Assembly: GCA_965223355.1 (NCBI GenBank)
Contig: CBDCWE010000003.1
Location: 4,987,451 to 5,051,450 of the forward strand
Origin: Tectiglobus sp965223355
GTDB lineage: Bacteria > Pseudomonadota > Alphaproteobacteria > Rhizobiales > Hyphomicrobiaceae
Direction: 5' to 3'
DNA: 64,000 nucleotides
Below, one piece after another: positions 24,709 through 33,173 of the stretch; position 1 is the first letter of the stretch, and every line of letters begins with the position of its first letter. The notes beneath the pieces were generated by a model. The model did not search any database, was not told where the DNA came from, and saw only the letters and a program-made list of their open reading frames with translations. A program made the position numbers and the translations under genes.

Positions 24709-25407
24709 TCAGTGCCTGTCGTCCTTGAACGTTCGCCAGCCTGAGAACATTGAGGAAATGATCGACTGACGGGACATGATGTCTTCGCGGATGGCGGCAT
24801 AGATATGGATGATCGCAAAGCAGATAATCACCCACATGCCGAGATGATGCCAGGTGTGCACATCCTGGCTTTGCCCGAACAACGGGATGACCCAACTGGA
24901 GAACCAGTTATACTGCCAAGATCCCATGCCGGTGCCTTCGCCATAGAGCGCCAAGCCGGTGATGATCATGAACATAGTCCCCCAAACGAACATCACGTGC
25001 ATGACGAGCGTGGCCAGCGGATTGTGCCCGGCATATTTCTCAGGCTCCGAGGTCACCATTGCATACCATTTTATCTCGTGGAGCATGCCGCTCCAGAAAT
25101 CCGGCCGCCATATTGGTGGAAGGAAGATTTCCCTGGCGTGACTGTTGCCAACAAAGGCCCAGTAGATCCGTCCCAGGAAGCCAACGATCACGATGTATGC
25201 TGAAGCGAAGTGAAGATAGCGGATCCAGCCGAACAGGAATGAAGCGCTCGCCTCACCGCCAACCGACGGTGGCGGGCTTGCGATCAGGTAACCGGTGATG
25301 CACAGCATCAGAATACATAGAGCATTGATCCAGTGCCAGATCCGGACCGGCGCCTCATAGACATATATCGCCTCTTCCTTGCGCGATGTCGCCGTATCAG
25401 TGGACAT
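24709..25407 (-). CDS. hupC: HupC/HoxZ, di-haem cytochrome b of uptake hydrogenase
   Basis: 232 residues with four membrane segments (from ALCILMLCITGYLIA onward) and haem-ligand histidines in VRIWHWINAL, IRYLHFASAYIV, TLVMHVMFVWGT and DVHTWHHLGMW. It anchors the HupSL dimer on the periplasmic face and passes electrons to quinone. The ATG at 25407 (MSTDTATSRKEE) lies inside the end of the small upstream frame, so they overlap by 11 bp. Confidence 0.96.
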   Translation of the reverse strand: MSTDTATSRKEEAIYVYEAPVRIWHWINALCILMLCITGYLIASPPPSVGGEASASFLFGWIRYLHFASAYIVIVGFLGRIYWAFVGNSHAREIFLPPIWRPDFWSGMLHEIKWYAMVTSEPEKYAGHNPLATLVMHVMFVWGTMFMIITGLALYGEGTGMGSWQYNWFSSWVIPLFGQSQDVHTWHHLGMWVIICFAIIHIYAAIREDIMSRQSIISSMFSGWRTFKDDRH

Positions 25408-25654
25408 CTGTCTTCCTCTCGTTGTCGCCAGGCCGGGCCGGACCATTTGTTGAGCGTGAAGATGTCTGCGCCAACCGGAAGCCGACGGCTACAGCGATAG
25501 CGATCACTGCAAGCAGGGCAAGACCGGCCAAGTGAGCCGGATCTGCATTTGCACCGTGCTCCAAGTGCACATGCGGGACGCCGGCACCCGAATGGGCCGA
25601 TGCCGGCGTGGCTAGAAGCGTCAGACCAATGGCTGTTGCAAAAGTCAGTTTCAT
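25397..25654 (-). CDS. Small secreted or membrane protein between hupL and hupC, unknown
   Basis: 85 residues: signal peptide ending ATPASA, then HSGAGVPHVHLEHG with four histidines, then a hydrophobic segment (LAGLALLAVIAIAVAVGF) and a charged tail. A GGGGAG Shine-Dalgarno sequence lies about 7 bp before the ATG at 25654. The start is 15 bp after hupL and the end overlaps hupC, so it is translationally embedded in the structural operon. The mature N-terminus AHSG resembles the start of HupE/UreJ nickel transporters, but the rest is missing. No known family is assigned; a metal-binding or assembly role is only a guess. Confidence 0.75.
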   Translation of the reverse strand: MKLTFATAIGLTLLATPASAHSGAGVPHVHLEHGANADPAHLAGLALLAVIAIAVAVGFRLAQTSSRSTNGPARPGDNERKTDVH

Positions 25655-25668
25655 CGTGCGTCTCCCCA

Positions 25669-27468
25669 TCAGCCTACTTTGACCTTGGCCAGCTCTTTGC
25701 CGTCAGGCCCCATCACATGGGTCGAGCAGGCCAGACACGGATCGAAACTATGAATGGTCCGTAGGATTTCGACAGGTTCTTCGGCTCGTTCCACCTTGGT
25801 GTTAATCAACGAGGCTTCAAAAGCACCGATGTTGCCTTCATTGTCGCGCGGCGAGCCGTTCCAGGTGGTCGGCACAACGCACTGGTAGTTGTCGATTTTC
25901 GTGTCTTTGATCTTGATCCAGTGGGCCAACGCACCACGTGGTGCCTCGGTGAACCCGACCCCCTTGACGTCCTTTGGCCAGGTCGACGGATCGAACTTTT
26001 CAACGTTTGCTGTCGCTGTGTCGCCCGCTTTGATGTTGGCAATCAGCTTGTCCATGAAATACCGCTGTTTGCGGGTGGCCCACTGAGCTTCCAGTGCCCG
26101 CGCTGCGGTACGCCCGAGGGTTGAGAACAGCGCTTCAACCGGTGCCTCGAGCGCGCTGAGCGTGCTCTTGATTTGTTCGGTGAACTCTTCGTGGCCCTGC
26201 GCATAGCCAACGACGTAGCGAGCGAGCGGGCCGACTTCCATTGCGTGTCCACGCCAGCGCGGCGCCTTGATCCAGGAGTATTTCGCAGCCTCGTCCAGCT
26301 GCTCGATGTTGGTTTTCGTGCCCTTGGCGTTGGGGCCCAATTCGTAGTGCGGCTCCGTAACGCCATCCCACGGGTGCAACCCCTTCTTGTCATCATCGTA
26401 CTTGTACCAGGAGTGCGGTACGAATTCCTGAATCTGCTGAGGATCGCGCAGATCGACAGGATGCACTTCCTTCAGGTTCCCGTTGATAATGGCACCCATA
26501 GGCATCATCAGGTTTTCCGGCGAATAGTCGTTGGCCTTATCAGGAATGTCGCCATAAGCCAGCACGCTCTTGCCGGACAGGCCGCCACCATAGAGCCAGC
26601 CCTTGTAGAGCTTGCCGATCGCGATAATGTCGGGGATGTAGACGTTCTCGACGAATTCAATCGAGCGGTCGACAATGCTGTTGACGTAGTTGAGCCGATC
26701 CATATTGATCGGCGCTCCGGCCGCTAGGTTGCCATCAATGTTGATGGCACACGGCACCCCTCCGACAAGCCAGTTGGGATGCGTATCCTTGCCGCCGAAG
26801 ATCGTGCGGGTGGTCATGATCTCCTTCTGGAAGTCCAGCGCTTCCAGATAGTGCGTCACGGCCATGAGGTCGGCTTCGGGCGGCAGGATGTAGGCGGGAT
26901 TAGTCCAGTAGCCGTTTTTGAAGGGACCAAGCTGTCCGGACTCCACGAACTTCTTGAGCCGGTTCTGGATATCCCGGAAGTAACCTGGCGAAGACTTCGG
27001 ATGCTTGGGCGACGTCGCGATCTGCAGAGCCGAAGTGGCCTTTGGGTCAGCCCTCAACGCGTTGATCGGGTTGACCCAGTCGAGCGCGTGCAGGTGATAG
27101 AAGTGCACCAGATGGTCGTGGATCTGCAGCGAAAGCTGCATGATGTTCCGGATCGAGTTGGCGTTCTCCGGCACCTCGATCTTGAGCGCATCTTCGACCG
27201 CGCGCACTGACGTCAGGGCATGCGTGCCAGTGCACACGCCGCAAATGCGCTGAGTAAACGCCCACGCGTCTCGCGGATCGCGCCCCTTCAAGATGACCTC
27301 GAGGCCGCGCCACATCGTGCCAGTGGATACCGCATTGCGAATGATGTTGTTTTCATCGACGTTCACTTCGCAGCGCATATGACCTTCGATCCGCGTTACC
27401 GGGTCGACGACGACACGCTGGCCGGAGGTGTCGAGATTAAAACCGTTGGGTGTTTGGATGGTAGCCAT
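25669..27468 (-). CDS. hupL: Uptake [NiFe] hydrogenase large subunit
   Basis: 599 residues, group 1 type. Nickel ligands are Cys76 and Cys79 (RICGVCTGTH) and Cys578 and Cys581 (DPCLACSTH). The 15-residue tail VMGPDGKELAKVKVG after His584 is what HupD removes. It oxidises H2 on the periplasmic side together with HupS. The start shares one base with the hupS stop (TGATG), showing coupled translation. All four ligand cysteines are TGC/TGT-coded Cys, with no selenocysteine. Confidence 0.98.
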   Translation of the reverse strand: MATIQTPNGFNLDTSGQRVVVDPVTRIEGHMRCEVNVDENNIIRNAVSTGTMWRGLEVILKGRDPRDAWAFTQRICGVCTGTHALTSVRAVEDALKIEVPENANSIRNIMQLSLQIHDHLVHFYHLHALDWVNPINALRADPKATSALQIATSPKHPKSSPGYFRDIQNRLKKFVESGQLGPFKNGYWTNPAYILPPEADLMAVTHYLEALDFQKEIMTTRTIFGGKDTHPNWLVGGVPCAINIDGNLAAGAPINMDRLNYVNSIVDRSIEFVENVYIPDIIAIGKLYKGWLYGGGLSGKSVLAYGDIPDKANDYSPENLMMPMGAIINGNLKEVHPVDLRDPQQIQEFVPHSWYKYDDDKKGLHPWDGVTEPHYELGPNAKGTKTNIEQLDEAAKYSWIKAPRWRGHAMEVGPLARYVVGYAQGHEEFTEQIKSTLSALEAPVEALFSTLGRTAARALEAQWATRKQRYFMDKLIANIKAGDTATANVEKFDPSTWPKDVKGVGFTEAPRGALAHWIKIKDTKIDNYQCVVPTTWNGSPRDNEGNIGAFEASLINTKVERAEEPVEILRTIHSFDPCLACSTHVMGPDGKELAKVKVG

Positions 27469-28562
27469 CAGCCCTCACCTCCCTCTGCATTTGCCGAGTT
27501 CTTGCTTACGATCCGCTTGACCACGCTAACGGCGGCATGGGCTGCTGCTGCGCCACCGACGATCGTTGCAGCCGTTGCGCCGAGTTCATCGGCATCGCCT
27601 TCAACGCCGAAACCGTGAATGTCGGTCAGCCGATCGTAGAAGCTTCCTTTGTCCCAGAAGCCGTCCTCGGAACAACCAAAGCAGGGATGGCCCGCCTGGA
27701 TCGGGAAGGACAGGCCACCGTTCCAGCGCACAGTCGAACAGGCATTGTAGGTGGTCGGGCCTTTGCATCCGACTTTGTAGAGGCAATAACCTTTGCGGGC
27801 TCCTTCATCATCAAACGCCTCGACGAACTGCCCAGCATCGAAGTGCGGGCGCCGGTAGCACTTGTCGTGGATGCGCTGCGAGTAGAACATCTTTGGCCGG
27901 CCTTGGCGGTCAAGTTCCGGAAACCGATCAAAGGTCACGATATAAGTGATGACGGACGTCATCACTTCCGCGATCGGCGGACAGCCCGGCACTTTGATAA
28001 TCGGCTTGGCTGCAAGGCCTGGCACTTTGTGGATCGGCGTGGCTTGAGTCGGGTTGGGGCGCGCGGCTTGGACACACCCCCAAGAGGCGCACGAGCCCCA
28101 GGAGATGATCGCTTTGCAATGGTTGGCGACATGCTTCAGCTGTTCGAGATACGGGCGCCCGGCAATGATGCAGGACATTCCGTCCTGGTTGAGTGGCGGA
28201 TTGCCCTCGCAGGCAAGGATATAATTGCCGTCGTACTTTTGGATTGTCTCTTCGATGATCGCTTCGGCCTGAGTTCCGGCCGCCGCCATGATCGTGTCGT
28301 CATAGTCAAGCGATATCATCGACAGGATGACATCCTTGGCGAGCGGATGAGCCGACCTGATGAAACTCTCTGAGCAACAGGTGCATTCAAGCCCGTGCAA
28401 CCACAAAACCGGTATGCGTGGCTTCGTTTCCATCGCTTCGGCGATTTTCGGCGCAAAGCTCGGACCCAGCCCCAATGCTGCTGCAGTCAGACTGCAATAT
28501 TTCAAGAAGCTACGGCGCGTAATCCCCTGCCGCCGCATCACCTCGTAAAATGTTTCCGTCAT
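27468..28562 (-). CDS. hupS: Uptake [NiFe] hydrogenase small subunit, oxygen-tolerant type
   Basis: 364 residues. The Tat signal has RRSFLK at 16-21, ending near AEAMETKP. The proximal-cluster motif LECTCCSES (Cys60, 62, 63) and WGSCASWGCVQ (Cys158, 163) carry the two extra Cys that replace Gly in standard enzymes, as in the Ralstonia membrane-bound hydrogenase; these give the [4Fe-3S] cluster behind oxygen tolerance. Medial and distal cluster ligands follow (CYRRPHFDAGQF, CLYKVGCKGPTTYNAC, CFGCSEDGFWDKG). A C-terminal hydrophobic stretch (IVGGAAAAHAAVSVV) can anchor it. The ATG at 28562 has GAGGAG upstream. Confidence 0.98.
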   Translation of the reverse strand: MTETFYEVMRRQGITRRSFLKYCSLTAAALGLGPSFAPKIAEAMETKPRIPVLWLHGLECTCCSESFIRSAHPLAKDVILSMISLDYDDTIMAAAGTQAEAIIEETIQKYDGNYILACEGNPPLNQDGMSCIIAGRPYLEQLKHVANHCKAIISWGSCASWGCVQAARPNPTQATPIHKVPGLAAKPIIKVPGCPPIAEVMTSVITYIVTFDRFPELDRQGRPKMFYSQRIHDKCYRRPHFDAGQFVEAFDDEGARKGYCLYKVGCKGPTTYNACSTVRWNGGLSFPIQAGHPCFGCSEDGFWDKGSFYDRLTDIHGFGVEGDADELGATAATIVGGAAAAHAAVSVVKRIVSKNSANAEGGEG

Positions 28563-28636
28563 TGTTGGCCGCTCCTCCTCTCGCTCCACCGGCGCCTCCT
28601 GACAAAGGGTCGAGCAGCCGGAATGGTTAACACGAG

Positions 28637-28651
28637 GCAAATTTCGTGCCA
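28637..28651 (-). promoter_or_regulatory. Sigma-54 (-24/-12) promoter of hupSL
   Basis: On the minus strand TGGCAC-GAAAT-TTGC is a perfect match to the sigma-54 consensus TGGCAC-N5-TTGC. The predicted start is about 28625, leaving a leader of about 63 nt before the hupS ATG. This is the expected target of HoxA encoded at 13014-14504. Confidence 0.88.
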
Positions 28652-28669
28652 TAATATTTTATCTTTTAA

Positions 28670-28682
28670 AATCAATATGCTG
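28670..28682 (+). promoter_or_regulatory. Candidate IHF site upstream of hupSL promoter
   Basis: AATCAATATGCTG matches WATCAANNNNTTR with one mismatch and lies in A/T-rich DNA 20-30 bp upstream of the -24 box. Further upstream, near 28709-28735, two related CGCAA-C/A-GC blocks are candidate HoxA sites; this is speculative. The 28740-28934 stretch holds nothing else I can recognise. Confidence 0.45.
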
Positions 28683-28934
28683 TGGTGCTTTTTTTTGACT
28701 GCGCAACGCTCAGTCGCAAAGCAACAGCGGTAACTTTTCAGCCGTTATGGCAGGCGACCTTCCAGAGCGGTCATGCAATCAATGGGGGATCCTATTGACC
28801 ATTCTTCGAGCGCTGTTCGCGGGGGCAATACGGCCCATTGGTTCAACTGTGTTCTAGGCAGGTGCGCTCAACCGACATCATTGCCTCAACGAAGATCAGG
28901 TCTCTCTGTCTTCGTACGTCGGAACCACATGGTG

Positions 28935-28994
28935 CTAGAGCAACCTGCCTTTATTCGGAATCGGAACGATCCGGAATAAAGCACGATGATCTAG
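28935..28994 (+). repeat. Repeat element B, copy 3 (internally deleted, 60 bp)
   Basis: CTAGAGCAACCTGCC starts as normal, but after GGAATAAAGCAC it jumps straight to the GATGATCTAG end. The deletion joins hairpin 1 to the last arm of hairpin 2 at AAAGCA-like microhomology. It abuts the transposase remnant. Confidence 0.9.
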
Positions 28995-29059
28995 CCGCCA
29001 GATCGAGTGACCGCTCTGTAGATGGAGTAGATGGTTCCTGCTCCACCGGCGTCGTAATG

Positions 29060-29650
29060 CGCCAAACTGCAGGCATGCTGGGCCTTGTCGCCGCGAAGCT
29101 GATGGCACGCGATGTCGAGGTCCTGTGCAATGCCGGGCGCCCACGAACGCACGGGCGAGCGCACCAACGATCGCACCGCGCTCAGCAGTGTCGGCAAGAA
29201 CGACAAGTCCATCGCGATCGCAGCACTCGGGACAGCTTTCGATGTCGCCAGCCTCGGGGCTGCAAAGGAACAATGGGGCAAGCTGATCGAGGCGTTCACG
29301 CCGCGCCGTGCCAAGCGCGCCGAATTGATGGTAAGCGCCGAGGACGATGTGCTCGCCTAGAAGTCCTTGCCGAGGCCGCACTGGCAACAGATCCACGCCA
29401 CCAACCCACTGGAGCGATTGAACAACGAGATCAAACGGCGCACCAACGTGGTCGCCATCTTCTCCAACGAGGCTACCGTCATGCGGCTGGTTGGCGCTCT
29501 GATGCTTGAGCAAAACGACGCGTGGGCCGTCACACGGTGCGACATGAGCCTGGAAACCGTCCGCGACGTCTGCCAAGATGCAACCATGGATGCCGCACAG
29601 ATCGCATCCCTTTGCATCGGCTCAGATCAAAGCCGAAGAGCCCGATTTAC
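29060..29650 (+). pseudogene. IS256-family (Mutator-type) transposase remnant
   Basis: N-terminal MLGLVAAKLMARDVEVLCNAG matches the start of IS256 transposases. After a frame shift, a large central deletion that removes most of the DDE core joins it to the C-terminal part: EQWGKLIEAFTPRRAKRAEL, DDVLA-stop-KS, HWQQIHATNPLERLNNEIKR, LVGALMLEQNDAWAV, MSLETV. A TAG at 29358-29360 replaces the expected Tyr codon. It is clearly inactive. Confidence 0.85.
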
Positions 29651-29671
29651 ACCACCTCCCGGGACGCTATC

Positions 29672-29915
29672 CACGCTCAGATCTGGTCTGTGCCAAGGCG
29701 CGGTGGCCCCAAGGCGCGATGGGTGATGCTGGCGCATCGCAACGCCGCCGCAACGCCGGCACCAGGCCAAATCTGAGCGCCTTCGGTGCGTGTGCGCTAG
29801 CCCCTTGAGGGTGTCAGCCGTGCTCACCATAGCGCACGCTATTGCTTGCCCACGCCTTCCTGCCCACGAACCAGGGCAGCGCATCTGAATACGCCTATTT
29901 AAGTGATTGAGACCA
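29672..29915. repeat. Repeat element A, copy 3 (right part)
   Basis: Starts at the internal GCTCAGATCTGGTCTGTGCC and ends AAGTGATTGAGACCAG. It lacks the left inverted end. The inner palindrome CCAAATCTGAGC is present. It lies right behind the IS256-type remnant, which raises the possibility that element A derives from that insertion sequence. Confidence 0.75.
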
Positions 29916-29919
29916 GTAA

Positions 29920-30560
29920 GTATCCGCCGGCAAAGCCGGGGGCTTTAGTTCATGAACCGCTCAAAGCGGATTGACGGGGTCGCTTCGCGGTCCCTTTGGC
30001 TTTGATGGCCTGAAGGCCGAATGATCAGCGCCACAAATTCATTTGGTCAAGCCGGGCATCTTCTTTTTCCTGGTTGCGTATGTAGTCTCGGATCATTTCT
30101 TCGTCGCGACCAACGGTGGAAACGAAATACCCCCTGGCCCAGAAGTGTTGCCCGACGAAATTGCGCTTACGCTCCCCGTAGACGCGCGCCAGATGAATGG
30201 CACTCTTTGCCTTTGATGTAACCGACCACCTGCGAAACGGTGTACTGGGGCGGGATCGAGATCATCATGTGAACGTGGTCGACCATCAAATCGCCTTCCT
30301 CGATCCGGCTTTCCCGCTGCGAGGCCAGTTGATGGAAGACTTCACCGAGGTGTTGCCGCAGTTGTAGATAAAGTGTCTTCCTCCGGCATTTCGGGATGAA
30401 GACGACGTGGTATTTGCAGTCCCATCGGCTGTGACTTAGGCTCCCGTGCTTGTCCATCGTTGGAATTCCTTTCGCATGCGTGGTTGCTCACGATTGAAAT
30501 TCCCTCGATGGACTGCCGGAAACGTCAAACTGTTACTGCCGCCCCGGCAAAGCCGGAGGG
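29920..30560 (-). mobile_element. IS200/IS605-type element, decayed
   Basis: A frameshifted Y1 transposase is flanked on both sides by CCGGCAAAGCCGG hairpins (29935-29950 and 30544-30558), as expected for the subterminal structures of IS200-like elements. The limits are approximate. It lies beside the 3' end of tRNA-Glu. Confidence 0.65.
30025..30457 (-). pseudogene. tnpA: IS200-type Y1 transposase tnpA, frameshifted
   Basis: Minus strand from MDKHGSLSHSRWDCKYHVVF. It carries the HUH motif in MVDHVHMMISIPP. After GYIKGKE the frame breaks near 30208-30212, where one extra base is present. The next frame continues SAIHLARVYGERKRNF, FWARGYFVSTVGRDEEMI and the catalytic Tyr in RDYIRNQEKED, ending NLWR. 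Removing one base restores a normal TnpA of about 144 residues, so this is a recent pseudogene or possibly a sequencing error. Confidence 0.85.
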
Positions 30561-30595
30561 CCTCCTGCAGTAGGCTTGTAAGTCATTGAAATCAT

Positions 30596-30670
30596 TGGCG
30601 CTCCCTAGGGGAATCGAACCCCTCTTTCCAGATTGAAAATCTGGCGTCCTAACCGATAGACGAAGGGAGC
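30596..30670 (-). tRNA. tRNA-Glu (anticodon TTC), CCA encoded
   Basis: 75 nt on the minus strand. The acceptor GCTCCCT pairs with AGGGAGC and ends G-CCA. The anticodon stem CCAGA/TCTGG encloses TTTTCAA with anticodon TTC. The T arm is GAGGGGTTCGATTCCCCT. It marks the right edge of the mobile-DNA stretch next to the hydrogenase locus. Confidence 0.93.
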
Positions 30671-30838
30671 GCAGGCCGGCTGATATACGTGGCTTTGAGG
30701 CAAGATGCAAGGGTCTGGCGAGCCCGGGCCGACCACGTGCAGAGCCCGACGCGGCGCACCGCCAGATAGGGCGCATCACCAGACAGCAGGGACCGCCCGG
30801 TGCAGCGCGCAATCCGACCGGTCCGGCAACTGCGGGGC

Positions 30839-32689
30839 TCACCCTTGCGCGCGCGGGTCGGCCGCATCATCGATAAATACTTCGAGCTTGTCGCGCCCGC
30901 CCCAGCTGTCACGACGCAGGCTGCCGGCTACATGAATCGGCAGGCCGCCGCTGTTCAAGAGCAACTGGCCGAGCGGCTGGTCGGCGGCGCGAAATGCGAT
31001 GGCATCGAGACGGGCGCCGTCGGCGCCCTGCAGCGCACACCGGACATGGTTGGCGCCGACCACCTTGGCGAACTTCACGTGATGGGCGCCGAACGCGAAC
31101 CGCGGCTGCGGGTTACCCTGCCCGTAGGGGCCGGCGCGCTCGATCAGCGCCATCAGATCCTGCGTCACCGCCCGCGGCGTCAACGCGCCATCGAGTTCGA
31201 GCGCGGCGGTATCGCGGGCACTTTGCGCCGCTGCACGCAGCCGCTCGTCGAAGAACCGGCGCAGATCGTCGAGCTGGTCGCGCGCGACGGTGAGACCGGC
31301 CGCCATCGCGTGGCCGCCACCCTTGACGACATGGCCTGCCGCCGCCGCCGCCCGCACCGCGCCGCCAATATCGACGCCGGCGACCGATCGGAGCGAACCG
31401 GTGCCCTGGCCCCCGCCATCCCAGGCAATCACGCACGATGGCCGGCGGAACCGCTCGGCCAACCGGCTGGCCACCAGACCGACGACGCCCTTGTGCCAGT
31501 GTTCGGAGCCGAGCAGGACGATCGCTGCTTCCGGGTCGCAATCGACCAGCGCCTCGCCCTCGGCCATCGCCGCGGCGACCATCTCGGTCTCGATTGCCTT
31601 GCGTTCGCGATTGAGTTTGTCGAGGAGGACGGCAATGCGCGCCGCCTCGGCCGCATCCGCGGTCGACAGCAATTTCGCCCCGAGGCCGGAATCGCCAATC
31701 CGCCCGCCGGCATTGATGCGCGGGCCGAGTATGAAGCCGAGATGGTAGGGCGTCGGTGCCTGATCGAGGCCGGCAGCATCGAACAACGCTTTGAGGCCGG
31801 TGTTGCGACGGCGATGCATGACCTGCAGCCCCTTGGTCACATAGGCCCGGTTGAGCCCCGTCAACGGCACCACATCGCAGACCGTTGCAAGGGCCACCAG
31901 ATCGAGCAGGCCGAGCAGATCAGGCGGTGATGCGCGATAGTGGCCGCGCCGGCGCAGTTCGCGGCTGACGGCGACGAGCATCAGGAACACAACGCCGGCC
32001 GCACACAACTGGCCAAGGCCCGACAGATCGTCCTGCCGGTTCGGATTGACAACGCCAACAGCCGCCGGCAGCGTCTCGTCGGCCTGGTGATGATCGACGA
32101 CGATCACGTCGACGCCGCGCGCCTTGGCGACGTCGAGCGATTCGAAGCTGGTCGTCCCGCAATCGACCGTAATGATCAGCGTCGCACCATCATCCGCCAG
32201 CATCTCGATCGCAGCCGGATTGGGCCCATATCCTTCGTGCAGGCGGTCGGGAATATAGATCCGGCAGCCGAGATCATGGTGGCCGAAGAACAATTGCATG
32301 AGCGCCGATGAGCACGCACCGTCGACATCATAGTCGCCGAACACCGCGATCTTTTCGCGCCGCTCGATCGCATCGCCAATGCGCGCCGCGGCCACGTCCA
32401 TGTCGCGGACGCTGCTTGGATCCGGCATCAGTTTGCGCACGCTCGGGTCGAGGAACACGTCGACGTCGTCGAGGCCGACATCCCTGGCCGCCAGCACGCG
32501 TCCGAGCAGATCAGGTAGACCAAACCGCTGCGCAATGGCGACGGCCAGATTGCGCTGCCCGGGCTGCAAACGCTCGCGCCAGCGATACCCGCGCGCCGAT
32601 CGGGTGACGCCGAGGAACGGCGCCGAGCCGTCGGTGTCCGGCCACGACATGTCGCTGGTCTGCGCAAGTGCTGCCATCATCAACCCCAT
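30839..32689 (-). CDS. recJ: Single-stranded-DNA-specific exonuclease RecJ
   Basis: 616 residues. The DHH phosphoesterase motifs are AVFGDYDVDGACSSAL, IITVDCGTTS and VIVVDHHQADE, followed by GRINAGGRIGDSGLG. The DHHA1 part has SEHWHKGVVGLVASRL and GGGHAMAAGLTV, and an OB-like C-terminus follows. RecJ degrades 5' single strands in recombination and repair. Met4 or Met5 are equally possible starts. Confidence 0.96.
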   Translation of the reverse strand: MGLMMAALAQTSDMSWPDTDGSAPFLGVTRSARGYRWRERLQPGQRNLAVAIAQRFGLPDLLGRVLAARDVGLDDVDVFLDPSVRKLMPDPSSVRDMDVAAARIGDAIERREKIAVFGDYDVDGACSSALMQLFFGHHDLGCRIYIPDRLHEGYGPNPAAIEMLADDGATLIITVDCGTTSFESLDVAKARGVDVIVVDHHQADETLPAAVGVVNPNRQDDLSGLGQLCAAGVVFLMLVAVSRELRRRGHYRASPPDLLGLLDLVALATVCDVVPLTGLNRAYVTKGLQVMHRRRNTGLKALFDAAGLDQAPTPYHLGFILGPRINAGGRIGDSGLGAKLLSTADAAEAARIAVLLDKLNRERKAIETEMVAAAMAEGEALVDCDPEAAIVLLGSEHWHKGVVGLVASRLAERFRRPSCVIAWDGGGQGTGSLRSVAGVDIGGAVRAAAAAGHVVKGGGHAMAAGLTVARDQLDDLRRFFDERLRAAAQSARDTAALELDGALTPRAVTQDLMALIERAGPYGQGNPQPRFAFGAHHVKFAKVVGANHVRCALQGADGARLDAIAFRAADQPLGQLLLNSGGLPIHVAGSLRRDSWGGRDKLEVFIDDAADPRAQG

Positions 32690-33173
32690 CCTTGACCGGA
32701 TGAGATGTAGATCGATTCCGTCGCCGGCGTCTGCGGTGGCGAACTGCCGGCTGTGGAGAGCCGGCCTGAGGCGAACACCGCGCGCTGAGCAACGGGCCGC
32801 ATTCGTGCGGCGGCGGTGGCCGCGCTCAGCTTGGCACGACCGACCGGCCGAGCGAACGCCATGCGGCTTTTTTTTGAACTTCGCTCAAGCCGACCAGGCA
32901 GCGTTGCGGCAAGCTCGGCAACGGCGCATAACACCGCGTTAAGTGCATTGACAAATAAAATGATGACCAGCGTGGATTCCGCCACAATCACGTTAATATA
33001 TTGAATTACAATGGTAAAATATAAATCGAACGACCTGGGATGTGGCCGAATTACAGATATGGCGACCCTGAGATGGTCCCTCGGCGATGCCGGGAGTTGA
33101 CGAGCCGAGAATCCGATGCTGCACTGCACCCATAGCAGGATGCATTGCAGCATCGTCATTGGAAAGCCGAAAC
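32690..33173. other. Intergenic region recJ-phaZ, AT-rich in part
   Basis: Divergent spacer of 484 bp. The part 32930-33060 is much richer in A/T than its surroundings (TTAATATATTGAATTAC, TAAAATATAAATCG) and probably holds the phaZ promoter. A 179-residue minus-strand frame across it has no family resemblance and is not called. Confidence 0.4.
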
